Assembly (NCBI RefSeq): GCF_000429505.1
Contig: NZ_AUBZ01000002.1
Location: forward strand, 211,605-275,604
DNA length: 64,000 nucleotides
Direction of reading: 5' to 3'
From: Aliagarivorans taiwanensis DSM 22990
Lineage (GTDB): Bacteria; Pseudomonadota; Gammaproteobacteria; Enterobacterales; Celerinatantimonadaceae
A model generated the notes under the pieces. It had not been told where the DNA came from and did no database searches. It saw nothing but the letters and a program-made list of their open reading frames with translations. The position numbers and the translations under genes are program-made. Positions 18,087-28,366 of this stretch are shown here, piece by piece; position 1 is the first letter of the stretch; the number at the start of each line of letters is the position of its first letter.

Positions 18087-18788
18087 ATGTTAGAGTTTAA
18101 GAATGTGTCCACTCACTATGGACAGATCCAGGCCCTGCACGACGTGAATATGTCGGTATCAAAGGGTGAGATTGTGAGCCTTATCGGTGCCAACGGCGCC
18201 GGCAAGACCACCTTGCTGATGACCCTGTGTGGCGACCCGAAAGCCTCCAGTGGTGAGGTACTGTTTGAAGGTAAGAACATTACCCGCGAAAGCACCCACC
18301 AGATCATGCGTGGCGATATCGCCATCGTGCCGGAAGGTCGTCGTATCTTCTCGCGCTTAACCGTGGAGGAGAACCTGCATATGGGCGGCTTCTTTGCCAC
18401 TAAAGAGCAGGTGGAGGAGCGCATCGAGGAGGTGTATCAGTTGTTCCCACGCCTGAAAGAGCGAATCAGCCAGCGCGCTGGCACCATGTCTGGTGGTGAG
18501 CAGCAGATGTTGGCGATTGGCCGCGCACTGATGAGCAACCCTCGCTTGCTGCTGTTGGATGAGCCATCACTAGGGCTAGCGCCGATTATTATTCAGCAGA
18601 TCTTCGATATTATCGAAAGCCTGCGCGAGCGCGGTATGACCATCTTCCTGGTGGAGCAGAATGCTAACCAGGCACTACGCTTGGCCGATCGCGGCTATGT
18701 GCTGGAGAATGGCCGGATCGTGCTGGAAGACAGCGGCGACAATCTGCTGGTCAACGAAGAGGTACGTAAGGCCTACCTCGGCGCGTAA
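18087..18788 (+). CDS. livF: Branched-chain amino acid ABC transporter ATPase LivF
   Basis: 233 aa. The second ATPase. Walker [10 protein letters not shown], signature [13 protein letters not shown], Walker [14 protein letters not shown], switch His region replaced by VEQNANQAL as in other LivF proteins, and the C-terminal KAYLGA. AGGAGAGGACG precedes the ATG. Last gene of the operon, followed by a strong terminator. Confidence 0.95.
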   Translation: MLEFKNVSTHYGQIQALHDVNMSVSKGEIVSLIGANGAGKTTLLMTLCGDPKASSGEVLFEGKNITRESTHQIMRGDIAIVPEGRRIFSRLTVEENLHMGGFFATKEQVEERIEEVYQLFPRLKERISQRAGTMSGGEQQMLAIGRALMSNPRLLLLDEPSLGLAPIIIQQIFDIIESLRERGMTIFLVEQNANQALRLADRGYVLENGRIVLEDSGDNLLVNEEVRKAYLGA

Positions 18789-18813
18789 TCCTTCCCCGGA
18801 TTCTCACCCTGAC

Positions 18814-18841
18814 AAAGCAAGCTTCGGCTTGCTTTTTGTTT
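18814..18841 (+). terminator. Rho-independent terminator of the liv operon
   Basis: AAAGCAAGC-TTCG-GCTTGCTTT with a T-rich tail (TTTTTGTTT). The UUCG tetraloop makes this a stable hairpin. Confidence 0.9.
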
Positions 18842-18883
18842 AGCCCTACCGTTACATTGGGCGAAAATCCTGTTGGAGCTAAC

Positions 18884-19204
18884 ATGCAAGAGATTGCTCA
18901 GATCGCGCCGCTTGAGGCGCTTAAAATGATGGAAGAACGCGGTGCTTGGTTGGTAGATATTCGCGACCCGCAATCCTTTGCTCAAGCCCACCCTCGGGGA
19001 GCCTTTCACCTTAGTGATGGCAGCTTGGTCGCGCTGATGCAGCAAACCGAGTTCGAAACGCCACTGATCGTGATGTGTTACCACGGCATATCCAGTGTTG
19101 GCGCCGCTCAATACCTGCATCATCAGGGCTATGAAGAGGTGTATAACCTGCAAGGTGGCTTCGAGGAGTGGCGTAAAGTGGCTGAGGTGGAGCAGGGCGA
19201 GTGA
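18884..19204 (+). CDS. glpE: Thiosulfate sulfurtransferase GlpE (single-domain rhodanese)
   Basis: 106 aa. GlpE transfers sulfane sulfur from thiosulfate to cyanide or thioredoxin. The rhodanese domain fills the whole protein, with catalytic C65 in MCYHGISS (the same position as in E. coli) and [17 protein letters not shown] early on. The ATG at 18884 follows TTGGAGCTAAC; the upstream in-frame ATG at 18836 lies within the liv terminator. Its stop overlaps the GTG start of glpG by 4 nt, the same glpE-glpG pairing as in enterobacteria. Confidence 0.93.
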   Translation: MQEIAQIAPLEALKMMEERGAWLVDIRDPQSFAQAHPRGAFHLSDGSLVALMQQTEFETPLIVMCYHGISSVGAAQYLHHQGYEEVYNLQGGFEEWRKVAEVEQGE

Positions 19205-20046
19205 AGCAGTTAGTAGTACTGGGCAATGCCCGCATGGCCCAAGCCTTTATTGATTATCTGGCGACCATCCATATCGAATGTAAGTTAGCGCCTGCCGGTG
19301 ACGGTGTGGCTATCTGGCTGGTTAACGACGAACAATACCAGCAGGCAGATGCTGAGCTGCAGCAGTTTATGCAGAACCCGAATGATCAACGCTACCACGC
19401 GGCCTCCTGGCAGACTGGTGATCACAGTAAGGTCCGCTTCCGCTACGGTGGCCAGAATAGTTTTATCAGCAATATCGTGGCCCACGCTGGCCCGGTTACG
19501 TTGAGCGTGCTGGTGGCGGCTGTGGCGATATACGTGTTGATGAACATTGGCTTTCAAAACCTGCTGTTCAACAACCTGCGAATTACCGACACACTGGAAC
19601 AGTTGCTGTCGCTGGAGTTTTGGCGTGCCATCACCCCGATTTTCCTGCACTTCTCAATAGTCCATATCGCCTTTAACTGTCTGTGGTGGTGGCAACTGGG
19701 CGGTGAGATTGAGCAGCGCTTAGGCAGCCAGAAGCTGCTGCTAGTCACCTTGGTGGCGGCGGTAATTCCCAATGTCGCACAACTACTGGCGGCTGGGCCT
19801 TTGTTCGGTGGTTTGTCTGGGGTGGTCTATGCGCTGCTGGGATATATCTGGTTTACCGGGTGGCTGAATCCACGTGTGGGCTTGTCGGTGAGCCCGTCGA
19901 TTGTCGGCTTTATGCTGCTGTGGCTGGTGTTTGGCTTTATGAATGTGATCGGCCCGCCGATGGCCAACCTGGCTCACCTGTTTGGCTTGCTGGTTGGTTG
20001 TGGGCAGGCGCTAATCGATAAGGCTACTGATAAAGGTACTTCGTAA
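19201..20046 (+). CDS. glpG: Rhomboid intramembrane serine protease GlpG
   Basis: 281 aa. GlpG cleaves transmembrane segments of substrate proteins. A cytoplasmic N-terminal domain (1-70) precedes six membrane helices. Catalytic S206 lies in [12 protein letters not shown] and its partner H259 in [12 protein letters not shown]150 and N159 in [10 protein letters not shown] are the conserved oxyanion residues. The GTG start overlaps the glpE stop. The 3' end overlaps the convergent FliL-like gene by 23 bp. Confidence 0.94.
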   Translation: MKQLVVLGNARMAQAFIDYLATIHIECKLAPAGDGVAIWLVNDEQYQQADAELQQFMQNPNDQRYHAASWQTGDHSKVRFRYGGQNSFISNIVAHAGPVTLSVLVAAVAIYVLMNIGFQNLLFNNLRITDTLEQLLSLEFWRAITPIFLHFSIVHIAFNCLWWWQLGGEIEQRLGSQKLLLVTLVAAVIPNVAQLLAAGPLFGGLSGVVYALLGYIWFTGWLNPRVGLSVSPSIVGFMLLWLVFGFMNVIGPPMANLAHLFGLLVGCGQALIDKATDKGTS

Positions 20047-20428
20047 ACAGTAGGTTATTGACCATCTTACGGCCTGTCTCTTGAACCAGCAGGTCGTTGA
20101 CCACTTCCAGGCAGCGGCGGCGGATCTCTTCCCGTCCATCCAGTGAGCGAATATCGTCGTAGTCTTGCTTGCCAAGTATCTCGATAATGGCATCACGGAT
20201 CAGCGGGGAGTGGTGCTCGATATGGGTCAGGTTCGACTCGTTGTCCACCATCACTTCCACCGTGACTCGAACATAGCCTAGCTTGCGTCCTTTATTGATG
20301 TAGTTGGTGATAATGTCTGGCTCGAAGGCAAAGTAGGCGTAACCTCCGGCTGGCGCGGCGGGTTCTGCCTGAGCGCCAAGCGCCACAAGCAATGCCAGAC
20401 TGGCCAGAAGGTTGGAAAGTAACTTCAT
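20024..20428 (-). CDS. FliL-like periplasmic or membrane-anchored protein
   Basis: 134 aa. It resembles the C-terminal domain of FliL, the flagellar basal-body protein that supports the stator, in its conserved middle and C-terminal part (SPLIRDAIIEILGKQDYDDI, then [21 protein letters not shown]). A hydrophobic N-terminus (5-21) ending in AQA looks like a cleavable signal peptide rather than the FliL anchor. I chose the ATG at 20428 (AAGGGA 10 nt upstream) because the longer frame from 20578 adds 50 unrelated basic residues. No flagellar genes are near, so a flagellar role is unproven. It is divergent from ubiC and overlaps the glpG 3' end. Confidence 0.7.
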   Translation of the reverse strand: MKLLSNLLASLALLVALGAQAEPAAPAGGYAYFAFEPDIITNYINKGRKLGYVRVTVEVMVDNESNLTHIEHHSPLIRDAIIEILGKQDYDDIRSLDGREEIRRRCLEVVNDLLVQETGRKMVNNLLFTKYLYQ

Positions 20429-20580
20429 CACGCTGATCCCTTTGAAATTTGCAACTATTGTTGATGTTAAACTTATTCCGGTCAAGGCTTGGCGCGGCGT
20501 AACGCGTTTCGCATCTTGTTTGCTTGCCGGTTTACTTCTGCGTTTTAGATCCGAGATAATGCCTGAAGGATTAGTCACGG

Positions 20581-21141
20581 ATGTTATATGTGAAAAGGCG
20601 TTTTATTCCACAACAGGGACTTTGGTATGCAGCAGGATCGGCGTTGGAGCTCCCTTCTACAATTCAGCCCTGGCTACTTGATATCGGCTCGCTGACTGCT
20701 CGCCTTAAGCAATGTTGTGATAATTTTCAGGTCGAGATCCTCAATCAGGATTATGCCGAGATTAGCGCGGATGAACAGCAAGCGCTAGGTGTGGATGGCC
20801 CGTACTGGGTTCGTGAGGTTTTGCTCAAAGGCAATCAACAGCCTTGGGTGTATGCGCGCAGTATCGTTCCCCAAACTAGCCTGGATGGCGAGGCCGCCCA
20901 GATCCTCGAGCTCAACTCGCAACCCTTAGGTGAGCTGTTGTTCTCCCACCCAGATAGTGAACGCCAGGAGTTGGAGCTAGCCTTGTTACCGCCGCACTCG
21001 TTGCCCGATTCCCTGCAGGTTCAGCAGCGGGTATGGGCGCGCCGCTCCCGTTTCTTGTTGGCCAGTTGTCCGTTGTTAGTATCAGAAGTGTTTTTGCCCG
21101 ATTGCCCAGTGTTTCCGGAGGCGCAGCATGCTGAGTGTTAG
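20581..21141 (+). CDS. ubiC: Chorismate lyase (chorismate-pyruvate lyase)
   Basis: 186 aa. UbiC converts chorismate to 4-hydroxybenzoate, the first committed step of ubiquinone synthesis, in the cytoplasm. The active-site Arg lies in WVYARSIVP and the C-terminal Glu in [18 protein letters not shown] stands upstream of the ATG. It overlaps ubiA by 14 nt, keeping the ubiCA operon of other gammaproteobacteria. Confidence 0.92.
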   Translation: MLYVKRRFIPQQGLWYAAGSALELPSTIQPWLLDIGSLTARLKQCCDNFQVEILNQDYAEISADEQQALGVDGPYWVREVLLKGNQQPWVYARSIVPQTSLDGEAAQILELNSQPLGELLFSHPDSERQELELALLPPHSLPDSLQVQQRVWARRSRFLLASCPLLVSEVFLPDCPVFPEAQHAEC

Positions 21142-22006
21142 CGGTCGCATTCAACCCTATTGGCAGCTGATGCGGGCCGACAAGCCGATTGGCACCTTGT
21201 TGTTGCTGTGGCCGACCTTGTGGGCCCTATGGCTGGCAGCCGCCGGTGAGCCGCCGCTGCAGGCCTTGGTGATCTTCTCGCTGGGGGTGTTTGTGATGCG
21301 CTCGGCGGGTTGCGTGATTAATGATTACGCCGACCGCAATATCGACGGCAAGGTAAAACGCACTAAGGCTCGGCCGCTGGCCTCGGGACAGGTGAGTGAG
21401 AAGGGCGCGCTGGCGCTGTTCGCTGTTCTGGTGGTGATCGCCTTTGTATTGGTGTTAAACCTTAACCTGTTAACCATACAACTGTCGGTGATGGCGCTAG
21501 TGCTGGCGGCGCTGTATCCGTTTATGAAGCGGGTGACACAACTGCCACAGCTGTTTTTGGGCCTGGCCTTTAGCTGGGGGATCCCGATGGCCTTCACCGC
21601 GGTTCAAGAACAGATCCCGGCCTACGCCTGGTGGTTGATGCTGGCAAATATTTGCTGGGTGGTGGCCTACGACACCATGTATGCGATGGTCGATCGCGAC
21701 GACGACCTGAAGATTGGCGTGAAATCCACCGCGATCCTGTTTGGTCGCTTCGATAAGTTGGCGGTTGGCGTATTGCAGGCCTTGAGCCTGGTATGCCTCG
21801 CTGTCGTTGCTCATCTAAGCGAGCTGGGTATGGCCTTTCATGTTGCGTGGTTAGCGGCGGCTGTGCTGTTTGTCTACCAACAGGCGCTGATCCGTTTTCG
21901 CGAGCGCGATGCCTGCTTTAAGGCTTTTTTGAACAATAACTACGTGGGGCTGGCTATCTTTGCTGGAGTTGCCAGCCACTATCTGTGGCTGGCGATAAGC
22001 GCATAA
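21128..22006 (+). CDS. ubiA: 4-hydroxybenzoate octaprenyltransferase
   Basis: 292 aa. UbiA attaches the polyprenyl tail to 4-hydroxybenzoate in the inner membrane, using the product of UbiC. Eight or nine hydrophobic helices; first Asp-rich motif NDYADRNID (residues 65-73), second [13 protein letters not shown] about 110 residues later. The N-terminal [19 protein letters not shown] is typical. It converges with plsB, only 4 nt apart. Confidence 0.96.
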   Translation: MLSVSGRIQPYWQLMRADKPIGTLLLLWPTLWALWLAAAGEPPLQALVIFSLGVFVMRSAGCVINDYADRNIDGKVKRTKARPLASGQVSEKGALALFAVLVVIAFVLVLNLNLLTIQLSVMALVLAALYPFMKRVTQLPQLFLGLAFSWGIPMAFTAVQEQIPAYAWWLMLANICWVVAYDTMYAMVDRDDDLKIGVKSTAILFGRFDKLAVGVLQALSLVCLAVVAHLSELGMAFHVAWLAAAVLFVYQQALIRFRERDACFKAFLNNNYVGLAIFAGVASHYLWLAISA

Positions 22007-22010
22007 GCGG

Positions 22011-24407
22011 TTAGGGGTTTAGAAGCTCGTTGATCGAGTCATAAACCCCGGCTGCCAATAGTGGCGCTAGCTGATCGTAGAGGGCTTGCGCGCTCTCTGG
22101 TCGGTTATCCAGATAGCCCTGCTCTTTGAGTAAGCTAATCAGCTTGCTGAATACCTTCTTATCGTAGTATTCCGGTGCGTTCACCTTGTGTAGCTGTGAC
22201 AGGCTCTGGCAGCAGGCCGCAGTTTGCTTCTCCAGCTCGCTGCGTTCCAGCTCTGGCTGGTGCACTGCTAAGGCTGCCACGACCGCGTAACGGTGCAGGC
22301 TTTCTTGTGCCAGCGAGGCCAGCAGCGCGACGCGGCCACGGCGGTGTTGCGCCAGCTGATAGCCTTGCTCGGTCGCTTCCAGCAGCTTCATCTTGGTGAA
22401 CTGCTCTAGATAACGCTCCACCAAATCCGGAATGTCTTCTGCTTGGTAGTGCATATACAGCTCACCTTGCAGCAGCGGATAGAGCTGGGCGACCAACTCG
22501 ACCACCGCCTGCTTGCTTAGCCTGCGCTGTCGCAGCATCGCAGTGGCGATCAGGGCAGGAATAATCAGCAAGTGGATTACGTTGTTGCGATAGAAGCTCT
22601 GCAGTACCTGCTCTTTCTCATTGAGTGAGATGATGCTGCCAAGGGATGCTTCTTCAACCTCAAACTTACCCAGCGATAGCGCATGTTCGAGCAGTTCTCC
22701 CGCCTCTTCTTCAGGCAGCGAGCTGTGTTCGCTGTAGGGCATTGCACGAAGCAGGTCGAGATAGAGTTGCATCTGCTTGGTGAGCTGTTGGCGTGGCAGG
22801 TTGTAGTTCTCGGATACGGTTAGCACCGACGCGGCTAAGCACAGGCCATTCACGGCTGCAGCGCTGTTGATGTTGACCATCAACTGGTCGGCAATCTGAT
22901 TGACCGACGGCACCAGCCAGGCAGGGCGATCCTCACCACTATTGATGCTGTCACGCCACTCTGGGGCCAGTTGGTTGAGCATCTGGTTGACGTTAATCGG
23001 CTCACCGAAGTTCACATAGCCATTACCGAAGTTGCGCAACTTACGCAAAATGGTGAACAGCGAGAAGATCGACTCTTTCTCTTTCTTCTTACCTTTGAGC
23101 TCTTTGTAATAGGTGCTCACTTCCATCACGTGCTCATAGCCAAAGTAGATTGGCACGATGGTTACCGGGCGGTCCAGGCCGCGCAGCATGGCTTGCACTG
23201 TCATTGCCAGCATGCCGGTTTTCGGTGGCAGCAAGCGGCCAGTGCGCGAGCGGCCACCCTCGGTGAAGTACTCCACCGAGTAGCCACGGGCAAACAGGTG
23301 GTTGAGGTACTCGCGGAACACGATCGAGTAGAGCTTGTTGCCTTTGAAGCTACGGCGGATAAAGAACGCACCACCACGGCGGAAGATCGGGCCGGCAGGC
23401 CAGAAGTTCAGGTTAATACCGGCGGCGATATGCGGCGGCATCATCCCTTGGTGATACAACACGTAGGACAGCAACAGGTAGTCCATGTGGCTGCGATGGC
23501 AGGGGGCAAACACGATCTCATGGCCTTCTTGGGCCAGCTTGCGCACCGCTTCGGCATTGTTCACCGAGATGCCTGAGTAGATCTTGTTCCACACAAAGCT
23601 CAGCACACCATCGCCGGCACGCAGCATTTGATAGGAGAAGTCGGTGGCGATCTCGTCAAGGTAGCGCTGGGCTTTTTGCTGGGCCAGATTGAGCTCAATA
23701 TTACTGGCGGCAGCTTCGTCGCGGATCGCTTGGCGAATCACTGGAGAGGCTAACAGCTGCTCGAACAGGTGGCGACGGTTAGGCAGTTTCGGGCCGGTGG
23801 CGATGTGCTGCATACGCGAGAAGTGAATGCGCGCCACCCGGGCGAGTTTGTGTCCGGCACGTTGGTCGGCGCCTTGGCGCTGGGCCATCTCTCGCATCGA
23901 AACGGGCTGGCTGAAACGCACTAAGTTCTCGCGCCCCTTAAACAGAATCTGCAAAATCTTGCGTAACTTGCCCGGCGGCTTGGGATACTTACCGGTCACG
24001 ATATCGTCAAGCTTTTCACGGCCCGGGTAGCGATCCCAGAACAGTTTTACCGGCAGCAGTTGGGCGTCGTGGCTATCGTCTTGCTGGTGGACCTCCAGCG
24101 CGCTGGTGAAATCGCGCACGGTCTCTGGCAGAGTCTCGCCAAGGTTGTCCATCAGGTAGTGAACCCGTTTGTAGGACTTACCGGCGAAGATCTGTGGCTC
24201 GAGCGGGTCGGGCATGCCTAAGTTCTTACAGGCAATCTGCAGGGTGAGTAAGTCGGAAACCGATGCGTGCGGGATCACGTAGATAATCGGCTGCTCTAAG
24301 TCGAGCTGGAATTCTTCAATCGGGTTTTGCGGAACTACTTTACCGCGGGTCAACCAGCGAATCATTGTTCTGAGGATAAACAGAACAGCAGCGGGCAGTC
24401 GTGACAT
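22011..24407 (-). CDS. plsB: Glycerol-3-phosphate 1-O-acyltransferase
   Basis: 798 aa from the ATG at 24407. PlsB acylates sn-glycerol-3-phosphate at position 1, the first step of phospholipid synthesis, on the inner membrane. The HX4D catalytic motif (CHRSHMD) is at H304-D309, close to E. coli H306, with block II GGAFFIRRSFKG, block III FTEGGRSRTG and block IV VTIVPIYFGYE. A TTG start at 24440 is possible but gives 11 extra residues with no ribosome site; neither start has a strong one. Divergent from lexA, as in E. coli apart from dgkA. Confidence 0.94.
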   Translation of the reverse strand: MSRLPAAVLFILRTMIRWLTRGKVVPQNPIEEFQLDLEQPIIYVIPHASVSDLLTLQIACKNLGMPDPLEPQIFAGKSYKRVHYLMDNLGETLPETVRDFTSALEVHQQDDSHDAQLLPVKLFWDRYPGREKLDDIVTGKYPKPPGKLRKILQILFKGRENLVRFSQPVSMREMAQRQGADQRAGHKLARVARIHFSRMQHIATGPKLPNRRHLFEQLLASPVIRQAIRDEAAASNIELNLAQQKAQRYLDEIATDFSYQMLRAGDGVLSFVWNKIYSGISVNNAEAVRKLAQEGHEIVFAPCHRSHMDYLLLSYVLYHQGMMPPHIAAGINLNFWPAGPIFRRGGAFFIRRSFKGNKLYSIVFREYLNHLFARGYSVEYFTEGGRSRTGRLLPPKTGMLAMTVQAMLRGLDRPVTIVPIYFGYEHVMEVSTYYKELKGKKKEKESIFSLFTILRKLRNFGNGYVNFGEPINVNQMLNQLAPEWRDSINSGEDRPAWLVPSVNQIADQLMVNINSAAAVNGLCLAASVLTVSENYNLPRQQLTKQMQLYLDLLRAMPYSEHSSLPEEEAGELLEHALSLGKFEVEEASLGSIISLNEKEQVLQSFYRNNVIHLLIIPALIATAMLRQRRLSKQAVVELVAQLYPLLQGELYMHYQAEDIPDLVERYLEQFTKMKLLEATEQGYQLAQHRRGRVALLASLAQESLHRYAVVAALAVHQPELERSELEKQTAACCQSLSQLHKVNAPEYYDKKVFSKLISLLKEQGYLDNRPESAQALYDQLAPLLAAGVYDSINELLNP

Positions 24408-24579
24408 GAGGATCTTCAATGGTGTATTCAGTTGCCGCAATGTTAGCAGAAATCTGCCAGTGCTTCTTTGCCTGGATCATGAATGCTGTATGAATCGTCA
24501 CCGGAATTAGACGATTCGCTAAGATCCCAAAACGTGTTGATTAAGTTGCACAAAAACTAAGCTTGCCTCGCTGAAAATA

Positions 24580-24615
24580 CTGGATATACTAACAGTGTGC
24601 TGTATAAACTTACAG
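24580..24615 (+). promoter_or_regulatory. Two LexA (SOS) boxes before lexA
   Basis: Box 2, CTGTATAAACTTACAG (24600-24615), fits CTGT-N8-ACAG exactly. Box 1, CTGGATATACTAACAG (24580-24595), has one departure in the left half. Centres are 20 bp apart, close to the two-box arrangement of E. coli lexA. This predicts autorepression and induction by DNA damage. Confidence 0.93.
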
Positions 24616-24622
24616 GTGAGCA

Positions 24623-25252
24623 ATGAAGCCCTTAACCCCCCGACAAACCGAAGTCTACGAACTGATCAAACGCCATCTTAACGATACCGGTATGCCGCCG
24701 ACCCGCGCAGAGATCGCCAGGGAGTTGGGCTTTCGTTCCGCCAACTCAGCCGAAGAGCACTTGCGCGCCTTGGCCAAGAAAGGGGTGATCGAGATGATTC
24801 CCGGTGCATCCCGTGGGTTGCGCCTGGTGGACGACGAGCCTGAAGGGGCTATCTCTGAGCAGTTAGGGCTGCCCTTAGTCGGGCAAGTTGCAGCCGGTGA
24901 GCCCATCTTGGCCCAGCAGCATGTTGAGTCCCACTACCAAGTCGATCCTAGCCTGTTCCACCCTTCGGCAGATTTCTTGCTGCGGGTGCAAGGTATGAGC
25001 ATGAAGAACATCGGCATCATGGATGGCGACCTCCTGGCAGTGCACAAAACCCAGACTGCGCTGAACGGTCAGGTGGTAGTAGCGCGACTAGATGACGATG
25101 TGACGGTGAAACGCTTTGAGCGCAAAGGCAACAAGGTGATGCTGCATCCTGAGAATGAAGACCTTTCAACCATCCACGTCGACTTGGAATACCAAGCGCT
25201 GGAAATCGAAGGCTTGGCTGTTGGTGTGATTCGTAACAGCGACTGGATGTAA
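24623..25252 (+). CDS. lexA: LexA repressor
   Basis: 209 aa. LexA represses SOS genes and cleaves itself when RecA filaments form on single-stranded DNA. N-terminal winged helix (1-70), cleavage site A91-G92 in VAAGEP, catalytic S126 in QGMSMKN and K163 in DVTVKRF. The ATG follows AGGTGAGC, which lies just after the second SOS box. It is autoregulated by the boxes at 24580-24615 and ends at its own terminator, so the cox genes downstream are a separate unit. Confidence 0.97.
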   Translation: MKPLTPRQTEVYELIKRHLNDTGMPPTRAEIARELGFRSANSAEEHLRALAKKGVIEMIPGASRGLRLVDDEPEGAISEQLGLPLVGQVAAGEPILAQQHVESHYQVDPSLFHPSADFLLRVQGMSMKNIGIMDGDLLAVHKTQTALNGQVVVARLDDDVTVKRFERKGNKVMLHPENEDLSTIHVDLEYQALEIEGLAVGVIRNSDWM

Positions 25253-25292
25253 CGCCTATCATCGCAGGGTCTGGTTAAGACTCTTCTTCTAC

Positions 25293-25320
25293 AAAGGGCC
25301 CGCTGCGGCCCTTTTTGTTT
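25293..25320 (+). terminator. Rho-independent terminator after lexA
   Basis: AAAGGGCC pairs with GGCCCTTT around CGCTGC, followed by a T-rich tail (TTGTTT). Confidence 0.9.
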
Positions 25321-25632
25321 GCCAAAACACGCCTTCTCTCCCTAATCCCGCTTTTTTCTCTGATATACGCGTTTTGCTGGTCACTTCACCTTTACTCCGA
25401 CCAGATCAAAAATAATTAACAATAGATTTACAATTGCTTAGCCTTGTGGCTACTTTAATAAAGTAAAGTGTTTGCTTTTTGTTCAATGAGAAGAAAAGGC
25501 AGCATTCTGAGCACCTAAATAGCAACACTCTCCCTTCAATGCAGCACGTTACACCAGAACCCAAGGTGGAAGGGCGTTTTAAGCAGGTTTGGATCAATTA
25601 AAGGAAGTCGTAGCATTGCACAGGAGCGCAAC
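25321..25632 (+). promoter_or_regulatory. A/T-rich region before the cox cluster, candidate promoter and operator
   Basis: No gene is supported in this stretch. A possible promoter is TTGCTT (25434-25439) with TAATAA (25456-25461), 16 nt apart. A perfect 15-nt palindrome, TACTTTA-A-TAAAGTA (25451-25465), covers that -10 position and could be a repressor site. The remaining 170 bp to the GTG of coxB would be a long 5' leader in which I see nothing recognisable. Confidence 0.4.
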
Positions 25633-26763
25633 GTGACCCGATGTATTCAGTTATTGCTTTTATTGGCTAGCTCGCCGGCGGCGCTTGCCGAAGGAGGTAT
25701 GTCCTACAACCTTCGGCCGGGCGTGACCGCCATCAGTCAACAGGTGTATGGCCTGCACATGACCATCTTCTATATCTGCTGCGCCATCGGTGTGGTGGTA
25801 TTTGGCGCCATGTTCTGGGCGATTATTCATCACCGCAAGTCTAAGGGCGCCAAGCCAGCCAGCTTTCACGAGAGCACCAAGGTAGAGATTGTCTGGACAG
25901 TTATCCCCTTCCTGATCCTTATTGGAATGGCGATTCCGGCTACTAAGACTTTGCTAGCGATGGAAGACCCATCCAATGCCGACCTCACCGTGCAGGTCAC
26001 CGGCTCCCAATGGAAGTGGCACTACAAGTACTTTGACTACGAGCTGGAGTACTACAGCCTACTGGCATCCGATCAAGACGAGATCACCGGCAAGCGGGCG
26101 AAGCGTGAAAACTACCTGCTCGAGGTGGACCGTCCCTTAGTGCTGCCGGTTGGCAAAAAAGTACGCTTCCTGATGACCTCTGAGGATGTCATCCACTCTT
26201 GGTGGGTACCCGATTTTGCGGTGAAAAAAGATGCCAACCCAGGCTTTATCAATGAGGCATGGACTATTATCGATGAGCCGGGGATCTACCGCGGTCAATG
26301 TGCCGAGCTTTGCGGCAAAGACCACGGCTTTATGCCGGTGGTGGTGATTGCCAAAGAACAAGACGAATTCGACCAGTGGATGGCTGAGCAGCAACAAGCC
26401 TACCAGCAAGCCAAACAAGAAGAGCAGGCGCTGCTGGCCATGACGATGGATGAGGCTGAGCTGATGTCGGTGGGCAAGCAGGTCTACGACAAACACTGCG
26501 CTGCCTGTCACCAAGCCAACGGCGAAGGCCTACCCGGAGTATTCCCGGCGTTAAAAGACAGCCCGATCGCCCTAGGTGATGTAGATGCGCATATCGACAT
26601 CATCGTTAACGGCAAGGCGGGAACGGCGATGCAAGCCTTTGGTAAGCAACTGACATTGAAAGAGATTGCCGCGGTAACCACCTACGAGCGCAATGCTTGG
26701 GGCAATGATACTGGCGACTTGGTGCAGGCCAAGGATGTGGCTGCATTAAAGGGACAGGAGTAA
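25633..26763 (+). CDS. coxB: Cytochrome c oxidase subunit II with fused cytochrome c
   Basis: 376 aa. Subunit II takes electrons from cytochrome c at its CuA centre. A signal peptide and two membrane helices come first, then a periplasmic cupredoxin domain with CuA ligands in [12 protein letters not shown] and the aromatic patch [13 protein letters not shown]-terminal cytochrome c domain follows (CAACH, axial Met in GTAMQAFG), making this the caa3-type form. The GTG start has AGGAG 8 nt before it and gives a proper signal peptide. First gene of the oxidase cluster. Confidence 0.95.
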   Translation: MTRCIQLLLLLASSPAALAEGGMSYNLRPGVTAISQQVYGLHMTIFYICCAIGVVVFGAMFWAIIHHRKSKGAKPASFHESTKVEIVWTVIPFLILIGMAIPATKTLLAMEDPSNADLTVQVTGSQWKWHYKYFDYELEYYSLLASDQDEITGKRAKRENYLLEVDRPLVLPVGKKVRFLMTSEDVIHSWWVPDFAVKKDANPGFINEAWTIIDEPGIYRGQCAELCGKDHGFMPVVVIAKEQDEFDQWMAEQQQAYQQAKQEEQALLAMTMDEAELMSVGKQVYDKHCAACHQANGEGLPGVFPALKDSPIALGDVDAHIDIIVNGKAGTAMQAFGKQLTLKEIAAVTTYERNAWGNDTGDLVQAKDVAALKGQE

Positions 26764-26773
26764 GGAGATCACC

Positions 26774-28366
26774 ATGAGTAGCATTAGCGACGTGCAAATC
26801 GACCACGATGATCATCACCACGCTCCACCCAAGGGGCTGATGCGCTGGGTATTAACCACCAACCACAAAGACATCGGTTCGATGTACCTGTGGTTCAGTT
26901 TTGCGATGTTTTTAACTGGCGGTGCCATGGCTATGGTCATTCGCGCCGAACTGTTCCAGCCCGGGCTGCAGTTTGTTGAGCCTAACTTCTTTAACCAAAT
27001 GACCACGGTGCATGGCCTTATCATGGTATTCGGTGCGGTAATGCCGGCCTTCACCGGTTTGGCTAACTGGCTGATCCCAATGATGATTGGCGCACCCGAC
27101 ATGGCCTTGCCGCGGATGAATAACTGGTCGTTTTGGATCCTACCCTTTGCCTTTGCCATCTTGCTGGCTTCGCTCTTTATGGAAGGCGGCGGTCCCAACT
27201 TTGGTTGGACCTTCTATGCGCCATTGTCGACAACCTACGCGCCAGACAGCGTGGCGCTGTTTGTGTTCTCGGTGCATATCATGGGTATCAGCTCGATTAT
27301 GGGGGCAATCAATGTGATTGTGACTATCATGAATATGCGCGCTCCGGGTATGACCTACATGAAGCTGCCGCTGTTTGTGTGGACCTGGCTGATTACCGCC
27401 TTCTTGCTGATCGCAGTGATGCCGGTGCTGGCCGGGGTGGTGACCATGGTGCTCACCGATAAGTTCTTTGGCACCTCCTTCTTCGACGCCGCAGGCGGCG
27501 GTGATCCGGTCTTGTTCCAGCACATCTTCTGGTTCTTCGGTCACCCCGAGGTGTACATCATGATCCTGCCTTCGTTTGGGATCATCTCGGCAATTGTGCC
27601 GGCCTTCTCACGTAAGAAGCTGTTTGGCTATGCCTCTATGGTTTACGCCACCGCGTCTATCGCTGGACTGAGCTTTATCGTGTGGGCCCACCATATGTTC
27701 ACCACCGGTATGCCGGTGCAGGCAGAGCTGTTCTTTATGTACTGCACCATGCTGATCTCGGTGCCCACCGGGGTTAAGGTGTTTAACTGGGTGGCGACGA
27801 TGTGGCGCGGTGCCATCAGCTTTGAGACACCGATGCTGTTCGCGCTGGCCTTTATTGTTCTGTTTACCATTGGCGGCTTCTCCGGATTGATGCTGGCAAT
27901 TACCCCGGTGGACTTCCAATACCACGACACCTACTTCGTGGTGGCGCACTTCCACTACGTGCTGGTGAGCGGTGCCATCTTTTCGATTATGGCAGCCTGT
28001 TATTTCTGGTTGCCCAAGTGGACCGGCAAGATGTACGACGAAGGCCTGGCCAAGCTGCACTTCTGGTGCTCGCTGATCTCAGTCAACGTGTTGTTCTTCC
28101 CGATGCACTTCCTCGGCTTGGGCGGGATGCCACGGCGGATCCCCGACTACGCGCTGCAGTTTGCCGACGTGAATGCCATTGTCAGCCTTGGTGGCTTTGC
28201 CTTTGGCCTATCGCAGCTGATTTTCCTAGCGGTGGTGATCAAGTGCATCCGCGGTGGTGAGCCGACCACGGCGAAGCCATGGGAAGGTGCCGAAGGGCTG
28301 GAATGGGATCTGCTGCCTGCCAAGGCCCCTTATCACAGCTTCTCTACCCCACCCGAGGTTAAGTAG
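26774..28366 (+). CDS. coxA: Cytochrome c oxidase subunit I
   Basis: 530 aa, twelve membrane helices. Holds heme a and the heme a3/CuB site where oxygen is reduced and protons are pumped. Visible ligands: His of low-spin heme a in [10 protein letters not shown], CuB His and the cross-linked Tyr in GHPEVYI, the CuB His pair in WAHHMFTTG, and the heme His residues in [10 protein letters not shown]. The Glu of the D-channel lies in HPEVY, the A1-type arrangement. The coding start is 10 nt after coxB; cox11 starts immediately after the stop. Confidence 0.97.
   Translation: MSSISDVQIDHDDHHHAPPKGLMRWVLTTNHKDIGSMYLWFSFAMFLTGGAMAMVIRAELFQPGLQFVEPNFFNQMTTVHGLIMVFGAVMPAFTGLANWLIPMMIGAPDMALPRMNNWSFWILPFAFAILLASLFMEGGGPNFGWTFYAPLSTTYAPDSVALFVFSVHIMGISSIMGAINVIVTIMNMRAPGMTYMKLPLFVWTWLITAFLLIAVMPVLAGVVTMVLTDKFFGTSFFDAAGGGDPVLFQHIFWFFGHPEVYIMILPSFGIISAIVPAFSRKKLFGYASMVYATASIAGLSFIVWAHHMFTTGMPVQAELFFMYCTMLISVPTGVKVFNWVATMWRGAISFETPMLFALAFIVLFTIGGFSGLMLAITPVDFQYHDTYFVVAHFHYVLVSGAIFSIMAACYFWLPKWTGKMYDEGLAKLHFWCSLISVNVLFFPMHFLGLGGMPRRIPDYALQFADVNAIVSLGGFAFGLSQLIFLAVVIKCIRGGEPTTAKPWEGAEGLEWDLLPAKAPYHSFSTPPEVK

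Noticed and set aside
22971..23576. 201-aa open frame on the plus strand
   Set aside because: Lies entirely inside plsB on the other strand, which is clearly real; no family resemblance.
25406..25597. 63-aa minus-strand frame upstream of coxB
   Set aside because: No ribosome site or family pattern; it runs through the putative promoter and palindrome.
27140..27544. Minus-strand frames across coxA and cox11 (134, 150 and 201 aa)
   Set aside because: Shadows of membrane-protein genes, with His/Gln-rich composition that results from reading hydrophobic codons in reverse.
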